Assembly (NCBI GenBank): GCA_913041025.1
Contig: CAJWGQ010000081.1
Coordinates: 1 to 11,851, forward strand
Direction of reading: 5' to 3'
Length of the DNA: 11,851 bases
DNA from: an uncultured Gammaproteobacteria bacterium
Lineage (GTDB): Bacteria; Pseudomonadota; Gammaproteobacteria; Pseudomonadales; Azotimanducaceae_A
Part shown: positions 1-6,259 of the stretch, one piece after another
How positions within the stretch are numbered: the stretch's first letter is position 1
Layout: each line of letters starts with the position of its first letter
The notes under the pieces: model-generated
The model's database searches: none
The model's input: the letters and a program-made list of their open reading frames with translations, nothing else
Told to the model about the DNA's origin: nothing
Position numbers and translations under genes: made by a program

Positions 1-1
1 A

Positions 2-277
2 AGTTCGGAGATGGTCATTACCTTTAGGAAAGATCAAGAAATCCAAATAACCTACATGGGATTGGGCGAAGAGATTTTACGCAAAGGGGATTACCGCGGC
101 AGGAAAACAAAATGGTCTGCCAAAGAAATAAAACAAACCTATAAAACCACCGAACGTCGAGTGACAAAGATATGGTCTCTCAACAAACAAGGGCAGCTAT
201 TAGTAGAGGTCAAAATAAAACCCAATGAATCAAAACAATTTGTGACTCGTGTCGTCTTTGACAGAAAATCAGTTTAG
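2..277 (+). CDS. C-terminal fragment of a small protein of unknown function, cut by the left window edge
   Basis: The reading frame is open from base 2 to the TAG at 275-277, so this is probably the C-terminal part of a gene that begins outside the window. The ATG at 11 is an internal Met or a fallback start. About 91 residues are visible, rich in Lys, Thr and Arg and without a membrane segment. The last 40 residues form a strand-like pattern (TKIWSLNKQGQLLVEVKI, then TRVVFDRK). Many small exported bacterial beta-barrel or lipocalin-like proteins end with a similar 'WSL..dG..L.v.v......TRVydR' signature, but I cannot name the family. Its stop overlaps the 3' end of the convergent MAPEG gene by 9 bp. 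Confidence 0.6.
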   Translation, partial: SSEMVITFRKDQEIQITYMGLGEEILRKGDYRGRKTKWSAKEIKQTYKTTERRVTKIWSLNKQGQLLVEVKIKPNESKQFVTRVVFDRKSV

Positions 278-664
278 TAAAGCCATGACGATAATAGCAA
301 AAGAGGAAAACGCAGACACGAGAAAACTAGCTATTCGAAGTCTTACCTTTTCATATAAATAAAAGTATCCATGAACAAGGCGCGCTGCTACCCAGACGAT
401 GCTCAAAATACTCCAAGTCCCCAGTGGGTCTAGCTTCGCAAAATACCCGCAGAGATTCGCGACTGAAAATAAGATCAGAGCTTCCCAAGAGTTCATCTGT
501 GCTCCGACAGTCGATGCCCCTCTGTCGGTCAGTAAATTAGCCTGAACTCTAGGTTGTTTAAAATCGACTCGACCAAGCTGTCGTTGCCGGTAGGGCAGCG
601 CCGCAGCGGACCATATCAATGGGATCAAACAGCCAATCGAAAGACAAATAATTTGTGTTGTCAT
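269..664 (-). CDS. MAPEG-family integral membrane protein
   Basis: A 131-residue protein with about four hydrophobic helices (roughly 2-22, 60-76, 82-100 and 110-130), the usual size and topology of bacterial MAPEG proteins. The family signature is visible at residues 48-61 as RGxxxxxAQMNSWE, with Asn58 and Glu61 in the usual places, followed by a second conserved stretch ARLVHGYFYL at 94-103. MAPEG proteins are membrane enzymes related to microsomal glutathione transferases. Bacterial members are mostly uncharacterised, so a glutathione-dependent detoxification role is only inference. The ATG at 664 has an AGGTGA Shine-Dalgarno-like stretch about 11 nt upstream. It sits 24 bp downstream of the broken yjbR-like gene on the same strand, so the two may once have formed a transcription unit. 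Confidence 0.85.
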   Translation of the reverse strand: MTTQIICLSIGCLIPLIWSAAALPYRQRQLGRVDFKQPRVQANLLTDRGASTVGAQMNSWEALILFSVANLCGYFAKLDPLGTWSILSIVWVAARLVHGYFYLYEKVRLRIASFLVSAFSSFAIIVMALLN

Positions 665-688
665 CTAAAAGTAGTCACCTCACTTCCT

Positions 689-1080
689 TTAATTAAAACT
701 CATCGGTTCGACAGTTCGATTAACTAGAACCGTTGCTAAACGTATTCTATCCACTTTAGACAACGAGCCGACTACCAAAGGATACGAAATATCGATCATA
801 CGTTTCATTTCTCCCGAGGGCACAGAGTAATCGCGTAAAATAGTATTCCATGAGTCTTGTTCATGTGGTAGCCAGGCGAAATGGAAAGGAAAATCTCTCT
901 AAGTATTAGCGCCTCTTTCGGGTCACATTTCAGATTAATTCTTGGTAGTTCTAGTGACGTAAATAACAAACCAAAGATTTTTTATTTAAGTTTAAAAACC
1001 AATGTACGCTTACCAAATAGGTAATCAGGCCATGATTTAAGTTGAGCGAGAGAATAGATTTTTACCTCGTTATAATCCAA
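689..1080 (-). pseudogene. yjbR: Broken MmcQ/YjbR-family gene: one in-frame stop and one frameshift
   Basis: This stretch looks intergenic, but translating the minus strand gives three adjoining pieces of one MmcQ/YjbR-like protein. Piece 1 (1080-985, TTG start, 32 codons) contains YLFGKRTLVFKLK and runs into a TAA at 982-984. Piece 2 (981-850, 44 codons) carries PRINLKCDPKEALILRE and SPGYHMNKTH. Piece 3 (850-692, 53 codons, other frame) resumes with WNTILRDYSVPSGE and MIDISYPLVVGSL before a TAA at 689-691. Piece 2 flows into piece 3 if one T is restored at 850-851, giving the familiar family motif PGYHMNK-x-HWNT. The rebuilt protein is about 130 residues, close to normal for the family (DNA-binding-like MmcQ/YjbR fold, cellular role unclear). 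Two independent lesions argue for a true pseudogene rather than a single sequencing error. Confidence 0.85.
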
Positions 1081-1119
1081 TCTGGTTTACCGAAAGATTC
1101 ACTCCTAGTTAATGTGCCT

Positions 1120-1527
1120 ATGATAACGCTCGACGATATTCCTAGAGAATCGCTTACCTTTAAATTTATTCATGCTTCTGGCCCAGGAGGACAGCACGTA
1201 AATAAGGCTTCCACAGCGGTTGAGCTGTCCGTTCCCATCCACAGCTTGGGCCAGCCGTCAGCATTGATTAATCGCTTGAAACTAAGAAACCCTAAAAGAA
1301 TTAACAAACGTGACTACCTAGTGATTCAAGTAGACAGTTTCAGGTCCCAGCATCGCAATCGAAAACAAGCCTTGGAGCTATTTCTGAAAATACTAAACGA
1401 TGCAGCCAGGGTCCCTAAAAGAAGAATAGCAACCAAGCCGACGCGATCTGCGAAGAAAAAACGCTTAGATGCAAAAAAGCAGAGAGGCAGTATCAAGACA
1501 CAACGCAAACCACCTAAACTAGATTAA
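1120..1527 (+). CDS. arfB: Alternative ribosome-rescue factor ArfB (peptidyl-tRNA hydrolase, YaeJ family)
   Basis: ArfB enters the empty A site of ribosomes stalled on broken mRNA and hydrolyses the peptidyl-tRNA ester. The catalytic GGQ motif lies in SGPGGQHVNKAST, at residues 23-25 counted from the ATG at 1120, matching its depth in Escherichia coli ArfB. The C-terminal 40 residues form the long Lys/Arg-rich tail (PTRSAKKKRLDAKKQRGS) that in this family threads into the mRNA entry channel. Total length is 135 residues, near the family norm of about 140. The frame stays open upstream to a TTG at 1042, but those extra 26 residues match no ArfB N-terminus and overlap the broken yjbR gene on the other strand, so I prefer the ATG. 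The Shine-Dalgarno sequence is weak. Unlike RF1/RF2, no codon-recognition domain is present. Confidence 0.92.
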   Translation: MITLDDIPRESLTFKFIHASGPGGQHVNKASTAVELSVPIHSLGQPSALINRLKLRNPKRINKRDYLVIQVDSFRSQHRNRKQALELFLKILNDAARVPKRRIATKPTRSAKKKRLDAKKQRGSIKTQRKPPKLD

Positions 1528-1565
1528 AAAAGCAATCTCCTATGATCGAAAACCAGGTTACAAAC

Positions 1566-1772
1566 CTAGTCATCGTCTAGTTTAGATACAAAACGGTAGG
1601 AGGCGATCAGAATACCAAAGCCGACATACATCCCAAAGAGCATGATGATCATCAGGAATCCCTGAGTTCGACTTACCACACCATTACCAAATAGAAAGAC
1701 AACCAGGGCTACAAGAGCTAGAAATGAAAGCACTGTTAGACAACCTATTTTCCATTTGGATTGGATAGCCAT
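1566..1772 (-). CDS. Small two-helix membrane protein, function unknown
   Basis: A 68-residue protein with two clear hydrophobic segments, about residues 9-31 and 36-61, joined by a short loop (GNGVVSRTQ) and ending in a charged tail (SKLDDD). A short basic N-terminus (MAIQSKWK) precedes helix 1, which favours a cytoplasmic N-terminus and a hairpin topology with both ends inside. I do not recognise a family. It converges on arfB with a 38 bp gap and diverges from the azurin gene, so it is probably a single-gene unit. No strong Shine-Dalgarno sequence is visible. Coding status rests on the coherent hydrophobicity pattern and the lack of a competing frame. Confidence 0.65.
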   Translation of the reverse strand: MAIQSKWKIGCLTVLSFLALVALVVFLFGNGVVSRTQGFLMIIMLFGMYVGFGILIASYRFVSKLDDD

Positions 1773-1884
1773 CGCTGAACCAATTTGAATAATCTCAGAT
1801 CAGTCTAAAGATTGGCCAGCGTTTGGTCGAGGGATTTTGGGCACAAAAACATCGGTTTTAAACCAATAAATCTCAGCTCTTAAC

Positions 1885-1914
1885 TCGACTATCTAGCAGG
1901 TAGTTATTTATAAT
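1885..1914 (+). promoter_or_regulatory. Candidate sigma70-type promoter for the azurin gene
   Basis: A perfect TATAAT (-10) lies at 1909-1914, preceded by TCGACT (one mismatch to TTGACT) at 1885-1890 with an 18-base spacer. Transcription would begin near 1921, leaving a leader of about 35 nt before the azurin ATG at 1956. The leader contains AGG about 10 nt before the start codon. This is inference from consensus similarity only. Confidence 0.5.
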
Positions 1915-1955
1915 TCTCCCCTTTCTAGAAGTAATTATTAACATAGGTATAGATC

Positions 1956-2405
1956 ATGAAAATACTCGCAAAATTAGTTGCGACTCTCGCGCTCTTGGGC
2001 TCTCAAGCAGCTTTTGCAGCTTGCAACATTGATGTGGATGTCGGCGACGGGTTGGCCTTTAGCGCAACTCAAGTAACAGTCGAAAAAAGCTGTGGGTCAG
2101 TAACACTCAATATGAAACACACGGGGAAGTTAGCCGCCAGCGTGATGGGGCACAATTGGGTTCTGACAGCTGAAGCGGACGCAACCGATGTGGCGTCTAA
2201 AGGTCTGGCTGCAGGGCTAGCCAATAACTATGTCCCAGCTGGTGATTCCAGAGTGATCGCCGCGACCAAAATCATAGGTGGAGGCGAGAGCACAAGCATC
2301 ACCTTTTCTACAGAGGCACTATCAGTCGGTGGAAAATATCTTTACGTCTGCACGTTCCCAGGTCATTCATTTGTAATGAAAGGAACACTAAATGTAGGAG
2401 CTTAA
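1956..2405 (+). CDS. azu: Azurin precursor (type 1 blue copper protein)
   Basis: A small periplasmic copper protein that shuttles single electrons between redox partners. Residues 1-21 are a Sec signal peptide (basic start, hydrophobic core, AAFA cleavage site). The mature part is 128 residues, exactly the length of Pseudomonas azurin. All type 1 copper ligands are visible in precursor numbering: Gly65 and His66 in VMGHNWVL, Cys132 and His137 in CTFPGHS, and Met141 in VMKGTL. Cys23 and Cys46 match the conserved azurin disulfide. The gene is divergent from a small membrane protein gene and its stop lies 9 bp from the end of the convergent oxidase operon, so it is transcribed alone. That position makes it a candidate electron donor to the oxidase or to the diheme peroxidase, which is inference. 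Confidence 0.96.
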   Translation: MKILAKLVATLALLGSQAAFAACNIDVDVGDGLAFSATQVTVEKSCGSVTLNMKHTGKLAASVMGHNWVLTAEADATDVASKGLAAGLANNYVPAGDSRVIAATKIIGGGESTSITFSTEALSVGGKYLYVCTFPGHSFVMKGTLNVGA

Positions 2406-2410
2406 AGCTC
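2398..2410. repeat. Short perfect inverted repeat over the azurin stop codon
   Basis: Bases 2398-2410 read GAGCTTAAAGCTC, 6-bp arms around a single A, in the tiny gap between the converging azurin gene and oxidase operon. With no loop and no T-run on either strand it does not look like an intrinsic terminator. It may be chance. Confidence 0.4.
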
Positions 2411-2414
2411 TCGA

Positions 2415-2642
2415 CTATTCTGGTGTGGTCTGCTCTATAACTGAATCAGACGCACCAGAAACAGTTTCCCCTAGAAATTTCTCAAAAAGAATATACCCTG
2501 GAATCCCGAAGAGGTACCAAAGCGCTATTAGTGTGATCGCTAGAGCACCAAGTTTCTGAACGATACTCGCAGACTTGTTACTTCTCGGTTCCGTACCACC
2601 TATGTGCTGCTCAACTCCTTGATCTTGATTCTCATCCGTCAA
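2415..2642 (-). CDS. Small single-pass membrane protein at the end of the cytochrome oxidase operon
   Basis: A 75-residue protein: polar, acidic N-terminus (residues 1-26), one hydrophobic helix (about 31-53, LGALAITLIALWYLFGIPGY) and an acidic tail. I do not recognise a family. It is the last gene of the oxidase operon, 30 bp after subunit IV. The frame has an upstream stop at 2664-2666 and the only credible start is the TTG at 2642, with AAGGA (minus strand, 2657-2653) 10 nt upstream and a GGA 6 nt upstream. Position and size fit a small accessory subunit or assembly factor of the oxidase, as such complexes often carry single-helix subunits, but this is inference from location only. Confidence 0.7.
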   Translation of the reverse strand: MTDENQDQGVEQHIGGTEPRSNKSASIVQKLGALAITLIALWYLFGIPGYILFEKFLGETVSGASDSVIEQTTPE

Positions 2643-2672
2643 TACTGATCCATCCTTGGTCAGCTACAGCGC

Positions 2673-3020
2673 CTAATGGTGCTTTTCTACCGAAAAGAAG
2701 TTTTGCCAATCTGAGAAGAAATTTAACCGAACCACTTCCGTATAATCTCCCTCTAACGCCATCATAAAAATGAACACCGCAATAAATATAGTTGGCAACA
2801 TAATCGCCCAGAACAAAGCAAGCCGCTCCCACTTCATATGCATAAAGACCCAAACGATAGCGCCTGCTTTCACAAACATGAAAAACAAAATCAAGCTCCA
2901 CCGTAAAGCACCTTGGAAACCAGCCCAATCCACATAATAAGATAGCGCACTTACTACAAATAAACCGAGCCACACCCACAAATAGATACCAATCGGATGT
3001 TGTTGACCTTCAGCCGCCAT
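2673..3020 (-). CDS. Cytochrome c oxidase subunit IV (CyoD/caa3 subunit IV family)
   Basis: A 115-residue protein with three membrane helices (about 10-30, 38-62 and 68-90), the standard architecture of prokaryotic heme-copper oxidase subunit IV. The start HPIGIYLWVWLGLFVVS and the central FVKAGAIVWVFMHMKWE segment, which links helices 2 and 3, are typical of the family (Pfam COX4_pro). Subunit IV is non-catalytic and supports assembly or stability. The ATG at 3020 has GGGAG about 10 nt upstream, and the gene begins 25 bp after the canonical subunit III. A 115-residue ORF in an overlapping minus-strand frame (2632-2979) is a shadow of this gene. Confidence 0.9.
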   Translation of the reverse strand: MAAEGQQHPIGIYLWVWLGLFVVSALSYYVDWAGFQGALRWSLILFFMFVKAGAIVWVFMHMKWERLALFWAIMLPTIFIAVFIFMMALEGDYTEVVRLNFFSDWQNFFSVEKHH

Positions 3021-3045
3021 ACTCAGTACTCCCTCTTCTGATCAG

Positions 3046-3759
3046 TTACCACAAATAAAACAAGGCAAATATAAACACCCAGACCAAGTCTACAAAGTGC
3101 CAATAGAGACCTATCGTCTCAACAATTTCATAGCGCCCCGGTCTTCCTGTCATAAAACCAGGGTCTTCTCGATCAAAGCGACCCCGTTTGACCTTGACGG
3201 CCGTGATAATCAGAAAAATGACCCCAATCGATACGTGAGTACCATGAAAGCCCGTCACCATGAAAAAGACGGCCCCAAACTGCGGAGCGCCATACGGATT
3301 ACCCCAGGGACGTATGCCCTCATCAATAATAAGCTTGCTCCACTCAAAAGCCTGCATCCCTACAAAAGTCGCTCCCAATATGGCAGTGAGTACAAGCAGC
3401 CTAAAACAGACCACCCGGTTTTTCTCATAGCCGAACTTCACGGCCATTGCCATGGTTCCACTACTGCTGATTAGAACGAAGGTCATGATGGCGATAAGCA
3501 GCAAGGGTACGTCCGTTCCAAATACCGTCAAACCAAACACTTCACTCGCATTCGGCCATTCCATCGTAGTGCTCATCCGAGCCGTCATGTAGGAAATTAA
3601 AAAGATAGAAAATATGAAGGTATCGGATAATAGGAAAATCCACATCATCGCTTTACCCCAAGGTGCTCCCCTGAAAGCCACCTGGTCAGAGGACCAATCC
3701 CCCGCTATCCCCTTTAGTCCAGGGGTAACGCCCGGAACCACTTCAGCACTTTCTGCCAC
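3046..3759 (-). CDS. coxC: Cytochrome c oxidase subunit III, canonical copy
   Basis: A 237-residue member of the COX3 family with a hydrophilic N-terminus (about 1-33) and about five to six membrane helices. Family landmarks are present: the acidic helix residue Glu139 in MQAFEW, corresponding to the conserved glutamate of bovine subunit III helix III; GFHGTHV at 170-176; and YWHFVDLVWVFIF near the C-terminus (219-231). Subunit III binds lipid and protects the active site from turnover inactivation; it holds no cofactor. The gene is 20 bp downstream of a second, divergent COX3 gene and 25 bp upstream of subunit IV, all on one strand. At 237 residues it is shorter than the 260-290 residue subunit III of mitochondrial-type aa3 oxidases and closer to caa3/bo3-type subunits. 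Confidence 0.94.
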   Translation of the reverse strand: MAESAEVVPGVTPGLKGIAGDWSSDQVAFRGAPWGKAMMWIFLLSDTFIFSIFLISYMTARMSTTMEWPNASEVFGLTVFGTDVPLLLIAIMTFVLISSSGTMAMAVKFGYEKNRVVCFRLLVLTAILGATFVGMQAFEWSKLIIDEGIRPWGNPYGAPQFGAVFFMVTGFHGTHVSIGVIFLIITAVKVKRGRFDREDPGFMTGRPGRYEIVETIGLYWHFVDLVWVFIFALFYLW

Positions 3760-3779
3760 TATCTTCTCTCCTTAAACCC

Positions 3780-4469
3780 TCATGTATTCAGCAAGAAACT
3801 AAATAAAATTATCCAAATCGCCAGTAAAAAATGCCAATAAACGCCGCAGAGCTCTATTGAACTGGCTACTTTGGGCGCAAACTCTTCAGCATTCCACAAC
3901 CTGCGTAACGCAACGAAGAGCACAATCAGCCCACCAATCAGATGAGCTGCATGTAATGCTGTCAGCGTATAGAAAAACGCATTCGCCGGGTTACCTGAGA
4001 TAACATAACCGGAACTAATCAACTGATCCCAAGCCAAAAGCTGACCCACCATAAAAGCGAGCGTCATAACCGCTCCCAAGGTCATCCCCAACTTCGCACC
4101 CTGAACATTATTCCGCTTAACTGCCATCCATGCGCCGTACAAAAAGACGCTGCATAGAATAAGAATGCCAGTATTGGCCCATAACAACATGGGCTCGGGC
4201 AGGGGTCGCCAATCACCTACTTCCATCCTTATCGAATAAGCACTGATAAATAAGGCGAATACTGATGTGACAACCGCCAAAAACACACCAAGCGCAACCT
4301 TCGAGGGCCGCAAAGCTCCGCCCATATCGACCACGGAACGTATGCCCTCGCTTTCTACCGAGTCGACGTTTGCTCCGGCAACCCAAGGCTTGACGTTAAC
4401 CGTCTGCCGTATCAGCCACCAAACAACCGTCCCCATCAGGAGCGCAAGAAATAAGAGAGTCCACTGCAT
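3780..4469 (-). CDS. Divergent second cytochrome c oxidase subunit III-like protein
   Basis: A 229-residue COX3-family protein with an N-terminal helix (2-20), a polar linker (about 21-55) and about five further helices. It aligns by eye with the canonical copy: VGQLLAWDQLI (141-151) against VGMQAFEWSKLI, LTALHAAHLIGG (169-180) against VTGFHGTHVSIG, and YWHFLLAIWIILF (211-223) against YWHFVDLVWVFIF. Two conserved positions are changed: the helix III glutamate is Ala146 and the HFVD aspartate region is HFLL. It starts with ATG at 4469, AGGGA lies about 6-7 nt upstream, and the gap to subunit I is 9 bp. The other copy has the full consensus, so this one is probably a specialised paralogue that sits beside it in the complex or substitutes for it. 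That role is inference. Confidence 0.85.
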   Translation of the reverse strand: MQWTLLFLALLMGTVVWWLIRQTVNVKPWVAGANVDSVESEGIRSVVDMGGALRPSKVALGVFLAVVTSVFALFISAYSIRMEVGDWRPLPEPMLLWANTGILILCSVFLYGAWMAVKRNNVQGAKLGMTLGAVMTLAFMVGQLLAWDQLISSGYVISGNPANAFFYTLTALHAAHLIGGLIVLFVALRRLWNAEEFAPKVASSIELCGVYWHFLLAIWIILFSFLLNT

Positions 4470-4478
4470 TCTTAGTCC

Positions 4479-6254
4479 CTACTCAACCCGCTTTGCCATC
4501 TTCTCCGCTTCGGCCGGTGACACGTCCTGCGGAATGAAATCCTGCTCATAGCCGGGAACACTGTAGTCATAGGCCCACCGATAAACCAACGGAAGTTCGT
4601 CGAAGTTTCCATGCCCTGGAGGGGTCTGAGGAGTTCGCCACTCCAAAGTGGTCGCGCCCCAAGGATTTGGATCTGCCTTCTCACCTTTAAACAGACTATG
4701 GATCATATTCCAGAAAAAGAAGATCTGAGAAGCTGCGACAAAAATTGCTGCAATGGAAATCGCTACATTCAAGTCTGCAGATGATGCAGAGATGAACTCC
4801 GTGTCTCCGTATGAGAAATAACGCCTTGGCATACCTTCTAACCCGAGATAGTGCATGGGGTAGTAAATCGCATATGAGCCAACAAAGGTGAACCAGAAAT
4901 GGATTCTACCTAGTTTGTCGTTAAACATCCGGCCGGTGATTTTTGGATACCAATGATAAATTGCCCCAAAAACAACCAGAACCGGGGAAACCGCCATAAC
5001 CATATGGAAATGAGCAACCACAAAGTAGGTATCAGAAAGAGGCAGGTCAATGGTCACATTACCCAGGAACAAACCGGTTAGGCCACCATTAATAAAGGTG
5101 AAAATGAAGCCTATTGCAAACAGCATGGGTACAGTCAACTTGATGTTACCCCGCCATAGAGTCAACACCCAGTTATAAACCTTGATCGCGGTGGGTACCG
5201 CTATAATGAGCGTCGTTGTCGCGAAAAAGAATCCAAAATAAGGGTTCATGCCGCTGACATACATATGGTGCGCCCACACTATGAAGCTCAACGCGCCAAT
5301 CGCCACAATAGCCCAAACCATCATTCGATAACCAAATATCGCTTTTCGCGCATGAACACTCAATATTTCAGAAACAAGGCCAAAGGCAGGAAGAGCTACA
5401 ATATATACCTCAGGATGCCCAAAGAACCAAAATAGGTGCTGGAAGAGTACCGGGCTGCCACCATCATAATCGGTCTGGCCACCAGCGGAAATGATCGCCG
5501 GCATGAAGAAACTAGTCTCCAAAAGGCGGTCTAACAACATCATGATTGCACTTACTAACAAGGCTGGGAAAGCTAATAAGGCCAGAATCGTAGCTATGAA
5601 AATAGCCCATATGGTAAGTGGCATGCGCATCAACGACATACCACGCGTGCGCTGCTGCAGCACAGTCGTTACATAGTTAAGGCCTCCCATCGTAAAGCCC
5701 ACAATGAAAAGCGCCAAAGACAACAACATTAGAATGATGCCCCCGTCAGTCCCGGGCGTACCAGGCATAATGGCCTGTGGTGGATACAACGTCCACCCCG
5801 CTCCAGACGCCCCGCCAGGAACGAAGAAGCTCGCAACCAGAATCAAAACAGCCGCAAAATACACCCAAAAGCTCACCATGTTGACATAGGGAAACACCAT
5901 GTCTCGGGCCCCCAGCATCAGCGGTATCATGTAATTACCAAACCCGCCTAGAAACAGTGCCGTCAACAAGTAAATGACCATGATCATGCCATGCATCGTC
6001 ACGAACTGAAGGTAGTTCGTAGGGTCAATGAAGGCGAAGGTGTCTGGAAAGGCGATTTGCAATCTCATCGCTATAGACAACCCAAGCGCTACCAGGCCAA
6101 TTCCAATAGCCACACAGCTATATTGAATTGCGATTACCTTCGCGTCTTGACAAAACACGTATTTACCAAGCCAGGTCTTGGCGTGATAAAGCTCTTCTTC
6201 CTCCACCACCAACGGTGGGACGTAATCTACTGCGTCGTGAATAACGTCTGCCAT
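4479..6254 (-). CDS. coxA: Cytochrome c oxidase subunit I (A1-type heme-copper oxidase, aa3 core)
   Basis: Catalytic subunit that reduces oxygen to water and pumps protons in the cytoplasmic membrane; 591 residues with at least twelve helices. Visible ligands: His88 (TMHGM) and His417 for low-spin heme a, His415 (VVAHFH) for heme a3, and CuB ligands His280, His329 and His330 (GHPEVY, VWAHHMY). Tyr284 is placed for the His-Tyr cross-link. Glu282 marks the A1 class. The D-channel residues Asn107, Asp118 and Asn125 and the K-channel Lys358 (TAIKVYNW) are all kept. Ser407 precedes Asp408 where mitochondrial-type enzymes have a Mg-binding His (LHDTYF there, LSDTYF here). The long hydrophilic C-terminus (about 521-591) is typical of bacterial CtaD. 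It starts 5 bp after subunit II with GGAG 8 nt upstream inside that gene's end, suggesting translational coupling. Confidence 0.97.
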   Translation of the reverse strand: MADVIHDAVDYVPPLVVEEEELYHAKTWLGKYVFCQDAKVIAIQYSCVAIGIGLVALGLSIAMRLQIAFPDTFAFIDPTNYLQFVTMHGMIMVIYLLTALFLGGFGNYMIPLMLGARDMVFPYVNMVSFWVYFAAVLILVASFFVPGGASGAGWTLYPPQAIMPGTPGTDGGIILMLLSLALFIVGFTMGGLNYVTTVLQQRTRGMSLMRMPLTIWAIFIATILALLAFPALLVSAIMMLLDRLLETSFFMPAIISAGGQTDYDGGSPVLFQHLFWFFGHPEVYIVALPAFGLVSEILSVHARKAIFGYRMMVWAIVAIGALSFIVWAHHMYVSGMNPYFGFFFATTTLIIAVPTAIKVYNWVLTLWRGNIKLTVPMLFAIGFIFTFINGGLTGLFLGNVTIDLPLSDTYFVVAHFHMVMAVSPVLVVFGAIYHWYPKITGRMFNDKLGRIHFWFTFVGSYAIYYPMHYLGLEGMPRRYFSYGDTEFISASSADLNVAISIAAIFVAASQIFFFWNMIHSLFKGEKADPNPWGATTLEWRTPQTPPGHGNFDELPLVYRWAYDYSVPGYEQDFIPQDVSPAEAEKMAKRVE

Positions 6255-6259
6255 TCTTT

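Noticed and set aside
1528..1565. Possible terminator between arfB and the convergent small membrane protein gene
   Set aside because: No convincing stem-loop with a T-run seen on either strand.
2632..2979. 115-codon minus-strand ORF overlapping subunit IV
   Set aside because: Lies in another frame of the subunit IV gene; composition is Cys/Tyr/Arg-rich without domain pattern, while subunit IV has clear helices and family motifs.
3097..3474. 125-codon plus-strand ORF antisense to subunit III
   Set aside because: Antisense shadow of a strongly supported COX3 gene.
4472..4684. 70-codon minus-strand ORF at the end of subunit I
   Set aside because: Shadow in another frame of the subunit I C-terminus.
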